DNA of 8,936 nt, taken from contig JAISLJ010000069.1 in the NCBI GenBank assembly GCA_031290955.1, forward strand, positions 1 through 8,936, written 5' to 3'. The notes under the pieces were generated by a model. That model was not told where the DNA came from, did not search any database, and was given only the letters and a program-made list of their open reading frames with translations. The DNA is from Zoogloeaceae bacterium. Its GTDB lineage: Bacteria > Pseudomonadota > Gammaproteobacteria > Burkholderiales > Rhodocyclaceae. Made by a program: the position numbers and the translations under genes. How positions within the stretch are numbered: position 1 is the stretch's first letter; each line of letters opens with the position of its first letter. Positions 1-6,169 of this stretch are shown one piece after another.

Positions 1-16
1 AGGAAAGGAGAAGAAG

Positions 17-1008
17 ATGGAACTTCGTCTGCATAAGAATGCCCGGACAACGCCTGCGGTGCGCGCGGAGATTGCCGCGAGCACGGAAGGAGTGAGCGCC
101 TTGGCGCGACGCTATGGCGTCGGGCGCGTTACGGTGAGGAAATGGACGCATCGCGCAGACCCGATGGATCGCTCGCATACGGCGCATCGTCTGCAAACGA
201 CGATGAACAGCGCTCAGGAGACCATCGCTGTCTATCTGCGCCGACATTTCTTGCTGCCGCTTGACGACCTGCTGGCGGTGGTGCGGGAGTTTCTCTGCCC
301 GGAAGTCTCGCGTTCCGGTCTGGATCGCTGCCTGCGTCGGCACGGCGTGGGCAATCTGCGCGACCTGCTGCCGAAGGAGGCCAAGGCGCCGCGAAAGGCC
401 TTCAAGACGTATGAACCTGGCTTCCTGCATCTGGATGTGAAGTATCTGCCGCAGATGGCGGACGAGAAGAAGCAGCGCTATCTCTTCGTCGCCATCGACC
501 GGGCGACCCGCTGGGTATATCTGGAAGTGAAGGAGGACAAGACCGCCAAAAGCGCCAGCGCCTTCCTGAAAAACCTCTCCCAGGTCTGCCCGGTGCGCAG
601 CCGGAAGCTCCTGACGGACAACGGCAAGGAATTCGTCTCTTCTCCCGTGACAAACAGGCCAGCGGCCAGCATGAGTTCGATCAACTGTGCGCGGCGCTGG
701 AGATTGAGCACCGCCTGACCCGTCCCCGCACGCCGCAGACCAACGGGATGGTCGAGCGTTTCAATGGCCGCATTGCGGACATCCTGAAGACCCATCATTT
801 CATGAGCGGCGAAGACCTGGAACGAACCCTGCTCCGATATGCCATGCTCTACAACGAACACTTGCCCCAGGCCGCACTCAACAGCAAAACTCCCATGGAC
901 GCCATGAACATGTGGTATGCTTCCCACCCGCAACTCTTCCTTCATTCGCCAGAATCGAATCGTCCGGGATGCGACAAAGCCGGAAGGGAGGGCGATTATT
1001 TCGCCTGA
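17..1008 (+). pseudogene. IS481-family transposase, frameshifted
   Basis: DDE transposase of the IS481 family, interrupted by a frameshift. The first 206 or so codons encode an N-terminal helix-turn-helix (about residues 12-45) and an rve-like catalytic core with D140 (HLDVKYLP) and D201 (LLTDNG). Reading then leaves the correct frame and stops at 718. The rest (SRDKQASG, RPRTPQTNGMVERFNGRI, and a C-terminal region with NEHLPQ and WYASHP) is in another frame from about 634 to 1008, and it carries the catalytic Glu (MVERF). Comparison with the related transposase at the right edge, which reads DNGAQFTDRF, suggests that about 7 bases encoding part of 'TDR' were lost just after GAATTC. The ATG at 17 follows a good ribosome site (AAGGAG, bases 5-10). 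Neither half should be active alone. A programmed frameshift is unlikely because IS481 transposases are normally one ORF and no slippery run is seen at the junction. Confidence 0.9.
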
Positions 1009-1063
1009 CCGTTGTTGACGGATTTGATGCCGTGGCAGCAGGCGCGAAAGGAGGGCAAGGGGA

Positions 1064-1981
1064 TCAATCCTCATCCTCGTCGGAATCTTCGTCTTCGTCC
1101 AAATCCTCATCTTCGGACTGGGTGCGCCATTGCGCGGGGATTTCCTTCTTGCGCACCAGATGCGGGGCCGCGACGAGTGGCGGGGTCTTTTGGGTCGGGT
1201 CTTCGATGAATTTGAGCAGGGCCAGGGAAATATTGTCTCCATACCCCTCACCGCGCTCGCGGGCGATTTCGATCAGTTTCGCGCTGGCTTCCCGGGCAGA
1301 CAGGGAACTGATGATCTGCCCCAGTTCCGCATCCTTGAAGTAGCCCCAGAGACCATCGCTGCACAGGAGGAAGCTGTCGCCCAGAAGCGGGCGGGTTTGC
1401 AGGTTTTCCTTCATGCTGCCGTAGTCGATCTGCGGGTCTTCCGCGCCGCCCAGCGAGGTCAGCAGGATATTGCGTTTCGGATGTGTCTCCACCATTTCCG
1501 GCGTGATCTTGCCGGTGCGCACCAGATGTTCCACGTAGGAATGATCCGCGGTGCGGAACAGCAGGCGCTCGCCCCGGAAGCAATACAGGCGGCTATCACC
1601 GCAATGTGCCCACATGCAGGAACCGTCCGGCAACAGGATCAGGACCACTGCCGTGCTGCGCGGGTCCTTTTCGTCGATGAACCGGGAAGCCTTGATGACG
1701 CTGTGGGCTTCCTGGAGGCAATCGTCGATCAGTTGGCGGGCATCGTTGCGAATGCCCCATTCCTGGAAGGCGAGGCTTGTGGAATGAATCACCTGCGCCG
1801 CTGCCTGCGCGCCGCCGGTATGCCCACCCATGCCGTCCGCCACCACAGCCATGCACACGCCGGGCGCGCGCCGGTGGGAAACGATGGCAATCCGGTCTTG
1901 TTGCTCTTTCCGGTCTCCCTGATGCTGCGCGATGCAGACATCCAGCTTGAGCGTGTTGGTTTTCTGTTGTTGTCGCAGCAT
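1064..1981 (-). CDS. PP2C/PPM-family serine/threonine phosphatase
   Basis: Complete metal-dependent protein Ser/Thr phosphatase of the PPM (PP2C) family, 305 residues, predicted cytosolic. The diagnostic motifs occur in order: GDRKEQQDR (22-30), ADGMGGHTGG (48-57) with metal-binding D49, STAVVL (109-114), HCGDSRLY (126-133), CSDGLWGYF (207-215) and GYGDNIS (246-252) with D249. The usual metal-ligand Asp residues are therefore present and it should be catalytically competent. The last 17 residues (289-305) are almost entirely Asp/Glu/Ser, an unusual acidic tail after a proline-containing linker. The ATG at 1981 is preceded by GGAGG at a slightly long spacing. It lies 77 bases downstream of the secreted-protein gene on the same strand and may be co-transcribed with it. 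In this family the partner is generally a Hanks-type Ser/Thr kinase or a phosphorylated anti-sigma/FHA system; none is in the window, so the substrate is unknown. Confidence 0.93.
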   Translation of the reverse strand: MLRQQQKTNTLKLDVCIAQHQGDRKEQQDRIAIVSHRRAPGVCMAVVADGMGGHTGGAQAAAQVIHSTSLAFQEWGIRNDARQLIDDCLQEAHSVIKASRFIDEKDPRSTAVVLILLPDGSCMWAHCGDSRLYCFRGERLLFRTADHSYVEHLVRTGKITPEMVETHPKRNILLTSLGGAEDPQIDYGSMKENLQTRPLLGDSFLLCSDGLWGYFKDAELGQIISSLSAREASAKLIEIARERGEGYGDNISLALLKFIEDPTQKTPPLVAAPHLVRKKEIPAQWRTQSEDEDLDEDEDSDEDED

Positions 1982-2030
1982 ATTCCGGCCGACCTCCGAA
2001 AGACGCTCATCTTACCAGCAGGATGGCGGA

Positions 2031-2057
2031 AAACAAAAACGTGGCGGATTTTCCCGC
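2031..2057 (-). terminator. possible weak intrinsic terminator
   Basis: Just downstream of the secreted-protein stop codon on the minus strand, GCGG and CCGC form a 4-bp stem with a 6-base loop, followed after three bases by a T-rich run (GTTTTTGTTTT). The stem is short, so this is a weak candidate. If real it would partly separate the secreted-protein gene from the phosphatase gene downstream. Confidence 0.25.
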
Positions 2058-2058
2058 T

Positions 2059-3144
2059 TCAGCGTCCATCAACAACGGGCAACAGCCTTGGGGAATGCTT
2101 GCCAAGCGCCGTGCCTTCGACGAGCCGGTAGGAAGAATCCCTTTCCAGGGTTTGCGGCGTCCTGCGCATGCGCTCGTGGATTCTGCGCATGGTGGTCAGG
2201 AAGTCCTCGTGTTCGCGCGTGCCTGCCGCAGGCTGTCCGGGCGCAATCTGGATCTGCATGCGTGTTTCATCCAGTGTGCCGCAATACGGAGGTGCGAGAT
2301 TTTCGGCGTCTTCCCGGAGTACTACACGCAATTTCCTGTCTGCCTCCGTCCCCGGCAACAGCACGGGGGCAGGCAAAGTGACTCTCTGGTGACTGGGCTT
2401 TTCCGTCTTGCAACAACAGGGTTCGGAAACCTCTGCCTTGCCCGGCAGAAGCAAGGGTTCCGGCAAATCCCGGTATTCCGTGAAAATCTTGAGGAACAGG
2501 AAGCTTTGCTCCATGAGCAGATCATCGCCCCGGATTTCGTCGATGTCCGACGGGATGCCGTTTGCGCTGCGCAGGCGGTATTCCTGTTTCGGGGAGATTT
2601 GGTAACGCTGGATCTCCACCGCGCCGCCCGTCCTTGCAATCCGGGCGATGAACAGGTATTTGGGCGGGCGGGGAATCCCGATGAAGGCCCAAGGAGACCC
2701 GAGCAGAGTAAAACCCTGTGGCACGCCGAAATGTTTTGACGCGGAGAAGGAGAACGCAAGCCGCGCCTTTTCGTCCTCGCGGACTTCCGAATCCATCAGA
2801 TCAAACGTCAGGACTTTTCCTTCCGCGTCGTTTTCCCTGGCGTAAAGGAAGAAGGCGGGGGGATCGGGCGTGAGGCAGAGTTGCGCGCCTTTCGGCTGCC
2901 AATCGCCCAGCCATTCGATTTCCCCGGCGGGAAGATCGGCGCGGGCGGCAAGGCGCATGGAGAAACGCCCGTTGTTCGCCAGCGTCAAGGTCTGGGTTGC
3001 TTGCTCTCCAATACGGGCAAGGTATTGCTGGTATTGCTGGGTGGGCTGGATGGCGGGCGCGTCCGCCTCTGGCTGTGCGTTTGCCGAAAGCCCGAAAAGC
3101 GCCAGCAGGCTCGCCAGGGCGCGGGAAAGAATGCCGGATTGCAT
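2059..3144 (-). CDS. predicted secreted protein of unknown function
   Basis: I do not recognise the family. From the ATG at 3144 the product is 361 residues and begins with a convincing Sec signal peptide: a short polar start, a hydrophobic core (ALASLLALFGLS, 9-20) and a likely cleavage after ANA (21-23). The mature part looks globular and mixed, with a segment of aromatic and beta-like strands (about 78-180), acidic patches, a Cys triplet (CCC, 243-245) next to a Pro-rich stretch, and a basic C-terminal region (318-361). No membrane segment is seen after the signal. The open frame continues upstream without a stop to a TTG at 3306 and into an ISAs1 transposase remnant. I chose 3144 because the signal peptide starts there, but no Shine-Dalgarno sequence is visible before it (TACGCCACAAAAGCC). 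The native upstream region may have been replaced by the insertion. The opposite-strand frames here look like shadows. The gene precedes the PP2C gene on the same strand. Confidence 0.72.
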   Translation of the reverse strand: MQSGILSRALASLLALFGLSANAQPEADAPAIQPTQQYQQYLARIGEQATQTLTLANNGRFSMRLAARADLPAGEIEWLGDWQPKGAQLCLTPDPPAFFLYARENDAEGKVLTFDLMDSEVREDEKARLAFSFSASKHFGVPQGFTLLGSPWAFIGIPRPPKYLFIARIARTGGAVEIQRYQISPKQEYRLRSANGIPSDIDEIRGDDLLMEQSFLFLKIFTEYRDLPEPLLLPGKAEVSEPCCCKTEKPSHQRVTLPAPVLLPGTEADRKLRVVLREDAENLAPPYCGTLDETRMQIQIAPGQPAAGTREHEDFLTTMRRIHERMRRTPQTLERDSSYRLVEGTALGKHSPRLLPVVDGR

Positions 3145-3230
3145 GGCTTTTGTGGCGTAGGCGCTGATCATGTGCAGCGCCGTGTTCGGCCCGTCGAAGC
3201 GACCCTGCGCCGTCTTGCCGTCAATCGCCA

Positions 3231-3258
3231 CGACACTCTCAACGACACTCTCAACGAC
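3231..3258. repeat. 12-bp tandem duplication
   Basis: The unit CGACACTCTCAA occurs twice back to back (3231-3242 and 3243-3254), followed by a partial third copy (CGAC). On the minus strand it encodes a repeated VVES in the ISAs1 remnant. Being in frame, it did not itself break the reading frame; it looks like a slippage or duplication event after the element began to decay. Confidence 0.9.
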
Positions 3259-3315
3259 GTCCACCAGACCCATGACCCACTCCCGGAAACTCTCTGCGCC
3301 GCACAATACCGCGCG

Positions 3316-3361
3316 CAGCGCAACGGCACGATCATCTCACGCAGATCGTGCCGTTGCGCTG
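3316..3361. repeat. perfect 18-bp inverted repeat with 10-base spacer
   Basis: CAGCGCAACGGCACGATC (3316-3333) is exactly complementary to GATCGTGCCGTTGCGCTG (3344-3361), separated by ATCTCACGCA. Pairing does not extend on either side. There is no T-run after the right arm on + or after the left arm on -, so it is not a typical intrinsic terminator. It sits inside the ISAs1 remnant, exactly where the transposase reading frame is lost. Confidence 0.95.
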
Positions 3362-3400
3362 GCCCGCTGCGGGGGCTTCCAGTCGGGAAAACACGCTCAT

Positions 3401-3643
3401 CAGACATATCCTGCTCATTTCCAGTTCCTGGCAAAAACTGAGAGTAGACCAGATTTTCGTGTGATTTACAACGTCCCGTCATAATCCATTGCATGTTAAA
3501 CGACCTTTTGATCCTGTGTACGATACGATATCTGCGTATGCGATGGCCTTGGAGGAAGAGACAGCCGTTGCGGCACGGCGCATCACAGGCCCCAACAGAC
3601 GGCGAATCCAAACAAATGCCGCTTCGGCTCCCGCGTGCTTGCC
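3401..3643. other. gene-free, relatively AT-rich spacer
   Basis: No convincing gene on either strand between the ISAs1 remnant and the thrH promoter. Composition is visibly more AT-rich than the surroundings up to about 3530. It could hold the outer part and terminal repeat of the ISAs1 element plus native upstream DNA, but no end or target duplication could be recognised. Confidence 0.5.
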
Positions 3644-3652
3644 TGTTAGAAT
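3644..3652 (+). promoter_or_regulatory. extended -10 element upstream of thrH
   Basis: TGTTAGAAT matches an extended sigma70 -10 (TGn plus TAGAAT, 5 of 6 to TATAAT). It is 30 bases before the GTG start of thrH, leaving room for a short leader with the ribosome site GAGGGAGAG. The -35 region (around TTCGGC) is poor, which is compatible with an extended -10 promoter. Confidence 0.45.
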
Positions 3653-3682
3653 CACGTTTTTATTGCTTGAGGGAGAGCCGTT

Positions 3683-4297
3683 GTGCGTATCGTTTGCCTG
3701 GATCTGGAAGGTGTGCTGGTGCCGGAAATCTGGATCGAATTTGCCGGGCGCACCGGGATCGCTGCCCTGCGGCGCACCACGCGGGACGAGCCGGATTACG
3801 ACCGGCTGATGACCGACCGCCTTGCGATCCTGAAGGAACACCGGCTGGGTCTTGCGGATATTCAGGCAGTGATCGGGGAAATGGGGCCGTTGCCGGGAGC
3901 GGCGGCGTTTCTGGAAGCCCTGCGCGAAACGTATCAGGTGGTCATCCTCTCCGACACCTTCTACGAATTCGCCCGACCACTCATGCGCCAACTGGGCTGG
4001 CCGACCCTGTTCTGCCACAGCCTCGCCACCGACGCGCAGGGCTTCGTGACCGGCTATCGCCTGCGCATGCCCAACCAGAAGCGGGAGGCGGTCAGGCGTT
4101 TCAGGGAACTCAATTTCCAGGTGGTGGCCGCGGGAGATTCCTACAACGATACTGCCATGTTGCAGGAAGCGCACGGCGGCATTCTTTTCTGCCCGCCGGA
4201 AAACGTCATCCGCGAATTCCCGCAATTCCCCGTCACCCAGGATTACGCGACCCTGCGCCACGAAATCGACGCCGCCTTCGCACGCCTGACTCCATGA
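3683..4297 (+). CDS. thrH: phosphoserine phosphatase / homoserine phosphotransferase (ThrH)
   Basis: HAD-superfamily enzyme of the ThrH type, 204 residues, the usual full length. In characterised members it hydrolyses phosphoserine and can transfer the phosphate to homoserine, linking serine and threonine metabolism in the cytosol. All HAD motifs are present: DLEG near the N-terminus (nucleophile D7, acid/base E9), ILSDT (S90), K133 in the PNQKRE stretch, and GDSYND (151-156, D152 and D156). The long blocks EIWIEFAGRTG, RRTTRDEPDYD, YEFARPLMRQLGWPTLFCH and PPENVIREFPQFPVT are typical of ThrH and separate it from SerB. Translation starts at GTG 3683, supported by a strong purine-rich ribosome site (GAGGGAGAG) five bases upstream and by the family's MRIVCLDLEG beginning. 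It is monocistronic here and converges with the ChpA-like gene. Confidence 0.95.
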   Translation: MRIVCLDLEGVLVPEIWIEFAGRTGIAALRRTTRDEPDYDRLMTDRLAILKEHRLGLADIQAVIGEMGPLPGAAAFLEALRETYQVVILSDTFYEFARPLMRQLGWPTLFCHSLATDAQGFVTGYRLRMPNQKREAVRRFRELNFQVVAAGDSYNDTAMLQEAHGGILFCPPENVIREFPQFPVTQDYATLRHEIDAAFARLTP

Positions 4298-4355
4298 GGC
4301 AAGCCTTTGTTTTTTGGCATGGATTTCGCAGGCGACTCGATACTGTGAACACGCC

Positions 4356-5528
4356 CTAGCCTTCCTGCTCCCGGATTCCTGCCGCCCGCTCCCGAATTTC
4401 CCCGAGGCAGCGCGCGAGGCGTTCCGGGAAGCTGGTGCTGGCAGCTTCGTCTTCCTGCACAGCGTCTATCCAGGCTTCCATCGTGGCGATCCAGGCGAAG
4501 ACGCTGGCGCGTTCCGGCGCGCGGTCAAGGCGGCACGGGTCGAGCGTTGCGATGGTGTCGGCGAAATGGGCGGCGCTGGCGGCAAGCGCCGACAGGTCAA
4601 TGGCCTCGGCCAGGCTGTGCAACTGGCAGGCGGCTTCGGCAATCGCCTCCGTATTCGGCGGCAGCGCCTCCAGGGCGAGGCGCATGCTTTCCAGTTCATC
4701 GGCGGCTTCTGCCTGGAAAATGCGATCCACGGCCTGCGAGCGCGGCCCTGTCTCCTCGCTTTCGAGCCGGGCGACAAGCTGCGCCGTCCGTTCTTCCAGC
4801 GCCTCGTGTTCCAGGAAATCCTGCTCCGGAATCAGTTCCAGCGTGGCGGCGAGCGCGGTCAGGCGGCGGGGCGGGATGTCCGCCGCTCCGGCCTCCAGCC
4901 CGTCCGTTGCCGAGGCGAGGGCTTCCGCGAGCCGCAGAAGCGCCGGATGCCCCAAATCGAGCGCCCCATCCAGAAGTTTGAACACGGCCCGGCGCAAGGA
5001 AGGCCACGCCTTTGGCTCGGCGTTCCAGGCGAGAGCCAGGGCATGCACGGCGTGATCCCATTTGCCGCGTTGTTTCGTGGTGAAGCGCGGTTCACGCGGA
5101 CGCGCAATCAGGGGCAGGAGGCTGGACGTAGCCGCCAGCGTCGTGGAGAGCGGGTCGCGGAGGATGGCGCGAGGCATGGATGCTTCCAGCGCCGCAAGCG
5201 GAGCGCGCAGGGCCTCCAGCAGTTCGCCCTCTTCCGGGGCGCTTTCTTCGCGGTGGAGGCGTTTCAGCGCCAGATCGACCCGCCCCGCGAGGCGGCGATG
5301 TTCCGGACCAGGCATGAGCTTTCCCGCGCCGATGGCGGCAAAGAGCGAGAGCGCCGCCGCGAGAAAGGGCCGGGGCCGGATCGTGTACAGGGCTTCCAGC
5401 GCCTTTGTCATCCGCGCGAGTCCTGCCTCGCCCGCGTCTGCCGCTGGCGGGCGCAACCAGGCGAGCACGCCTTTCTGGTAGCGCCCGCGCAGAACGTCGA
5501 GTTCAGTCCGCGAGCCGGGCGAAGGCAT
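4356..5528 (-). CDS. alpha-helical protein, ChpA/PilL-like chemosensory fragment (putative)
   Basis: 390 residues, Ala/Leu/Glu-rich and predicted almost wholly helical, with no signal peptide or membrane segment. The N-terminal part (ELDVLRGRYQKGVLAWLRP at 9-27, RPFLAAALSLFAAIGAGKL at 53-71, RLAGRVDLALKRL at 79-91) recalls the helical modules in the N-terminal half of ChpA/PilL hybrid kinases that control twitching motility. Residues 270-328 resemble an Hpt domain in pattern (FQAEAADELESM, then CQLHSLAEAIDLSALA), with H304 at the phospho-acceptor position but without the usual Lys-Gly after it (HSLAEA instead of HxLKG). There is no CheA-type ATPase, CheW-like or receiver domain, so if the relationship is real this is a fragment or stand-alone relative, not a kinase. 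The ATG at 5528 follows GGAAG by six bases and overlaps the upstream VOC gene by 26 bases, implying one transcript. Family assignment is from memory of motifs and is uncertain; that it is coding is more secure. Confidence 0.6.
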   Translation of the reverse strand: MPSPGSRTELDVLRGRYQKGVLAWLRPPAADAGEAGLARMTKALEALYTIRPRPFLAAALSLFAAIGAGKLMPGPEHRRLAGRVDLALKRLHREESAPEEGELLEALRAPLAALEASMPRAILRDPLSTTLAATSSLLPLIARPREPRFTTKQRGKWDHAVHALALAWNAEPKAWPSLRRAVFKLLDGALDLGHPALLRLAEALASATDGLEAGAADIPPRRLTALAATLELIPEQDFLEHEALEERTAQLVARLESEETGPRSQAVDRIFQAEAADELESMRLALEALPPNTEAIAEAACQLHSLAEAIDLSALAASAAHFADTIATLDPCRLDRAPERASVFAWIATMEAWIDAVQEDEAASTSFPERLARCLGEIRERAAGIREQEG

Positions 5529-5982
5529 CCACGACTTCCGGAGGGGCTTGCACCAGTTCGATCAGGACGCCTTCGCCGCCGATGGGAAATTCCTCGTTTC
5601 CCTTGGGATGCAGGAAACAGATATCGTGGCCCGCCGCGCCCTTGCGGATGCCGCCGGGCGCAAAGCGCACGCCATTGGCGGAGAGCCATGCCACGGCGCG
5701 CGGCAGGTCGTCGATCCAGAGTCCAACATGGTTCAGCGGTGTGGTATGGACAGCAGGTTTTTTCTCCGGATCCACGGGCTGCATCAGGTCTACTTCCACC
5801 TTGAACGGCCCCTTGCCCAGCGCGCAGATATCTTCCTCCACGTTTTCCCGCTCGCTCTGGAAACTGCCCGTCACGGCAAGGCCAAGCTTTTCGACCCACA
5901 GGGTTTTCAGCCTTTCCCTGGATGATCCGCCAATGGCAATCTGCTGGATGCCCAGCACCTTGAAAGGACGCGCATTGCTCAT
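5503..5982 (-). CDS. VOC-family protein, methylmalonyl-CoA-epimerase/glyoxalase-like
   Basis: 159-residue vicinal-oxygen-chelate fold protein with two paired beta-alpha-beta-beta-beta modules: residues 8-70 (VLGIQQIAI to VEVDLMQP) and 82-146 (PLNHVGLWIDDL to GVLIELVQ). The block FLHPKGNEEFPIGGEGVLIELVQAP (motif at 123-147) and NHVGL are close to methylmalonyl-CoA epimerases. Likely metal ligands are H85, E142 and an acidic residue in KVEVDLMQ. The first ligand position, usually His in epimerases, reads Gln (QQIAI, 13-17). The exact substrate is therefore uncertain: epimerase, lactoylglutathione-lyase-like, or another CoA-thioester enzyme. The ATG at 5982 is preceded by a good ribosome site (GAAGGAAA). 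It is the first gene of a minus-strand pair with the overlapping helical protein and is divergent from pilZ. Confidence 0.88.
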   Translation of the reverse strand: MSNARPFKVLGIQQIAIGGSSRERLKTLWVEKLGLAVTGSFQSERENVEEDICALGKGPFKVEVDLMQPVDPEKKPAVHTTPLNHVGLWIDDLPRAVAWLSANGVRFAPGGIRKGAAGHDICFLHPKGNEEFPIGGEGVLIELVQAPPEVVDAFARLAD

Positions 5983-6015
5983 GGATTTCCTTCGTCTGTA
6001 TGTGAAAGGGAGAAT

Positions 6016-6021
6016 ATTCTA
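6016..6021 (-). promoter_or_regulatory. candidate -10 element for the VOC gene
   Basis: On the minus strand TAGAAT (5 of 6 to consensus) lies 33 bases upstream of the VOC start. Seventeen bases further upstream the -35 position reads TTCCGG, a poor match, so this is a modest candidate. Confidence 0.35.
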
Positions 6022-6089
6022 CGGCATTGCGCCCGCCCCCGGAACCACAGGTATCGCATCCCGGACGACACCCGCAATACGCGCGGGGA

Positions 6090-6118
6090 TTGGCGCGACA
6101 GGGCGGGTTTGCTACACT
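6090..6118 (+). promoter_or_regulatory. sigma70-type promoter of the pilZ operon
   Basis: TTGGCG (6090-6095, 4 of 6 to TTGACA), a 17-base spacer, and TACACT (6113-6118) preceded by TGC, giving an extended -10. It is about 50 bases upstream of the pilZ start codon and is the only well-spaced promoter seen in the divergent VOC/pilZ intergenic region. Confidence 0.55.
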
Positions 6119-6169
6119 GCGGGCTGTCATCCCGAATTGTGGGCAACGCCTTGCCGAAAAGGAAACATC

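Larger units (their letters stand above)
3145..3400 (-). pseudogene. ISAs1-family transposase remnant (N-terminal fragments)
   Basis: Decayed 5' part of an ISAs1-family (H-repeat-type) transposase, recognisable only by joining three reading frames. From an ATG at 3400 the first frame gives MSVFSRLEA. A second frame gives QRHDLREMIV. A third gives ALRAVLCGAESFREWV, then VVAIDGKTAQGRFDGPN and ALHMISAYATK. These are hallmark blocks of the family, in the correct order. Between FREWV and the VAIDGKT block only about 15 residues remain, where the family normally has several tens more, so there is also an internal deletion. Everything after ISAYATK, including most of the catalytic domain, is missing, and the sequence runs straight into the start of the secreted-protein gene. 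A perfect inverted repeat and a 12-bp tandem duplication lie inside the remnant. The boundaries are approximate because no terminal inverted repeats could be identified. Confidence 0.75.

Noticed and set aside
1130..2131. Long open frame (333 codons) on the plus strand
   Set aside because: It lies antisense to the PP2C gene, whose motifs are unambiguous, and its translation shows no domain; it is a high-GC shadow.
3316..3361. Perfect inverted repeat as a rho-independent terminator or CRISPR repeat
   Set aside because: No T-tract follows on either strand and there is no repeated array of the unit.
3479..4261. Open frame of 260 codons antisense to thrH
   Set aside because: thrH is certain from HAD motifs on the plus strand, and the antisense translation resembles no protein.
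4292..4323. Hairpin with T-run between thrH and the convergent gene (CCAT...ATGG, GCC...GGC around TTTGTTTTTT)
   Set aside because: The stems are not contiguous and the T-run falls in the loop, so it is not a credible intrinsic terminator.
4314..5804. Open frame of 496 codons on the plus strand
   Set aside because: Antisense to the helical ChpA-like protein and the VOC gene; Arg/Gly-rich translation without recognisable domains.
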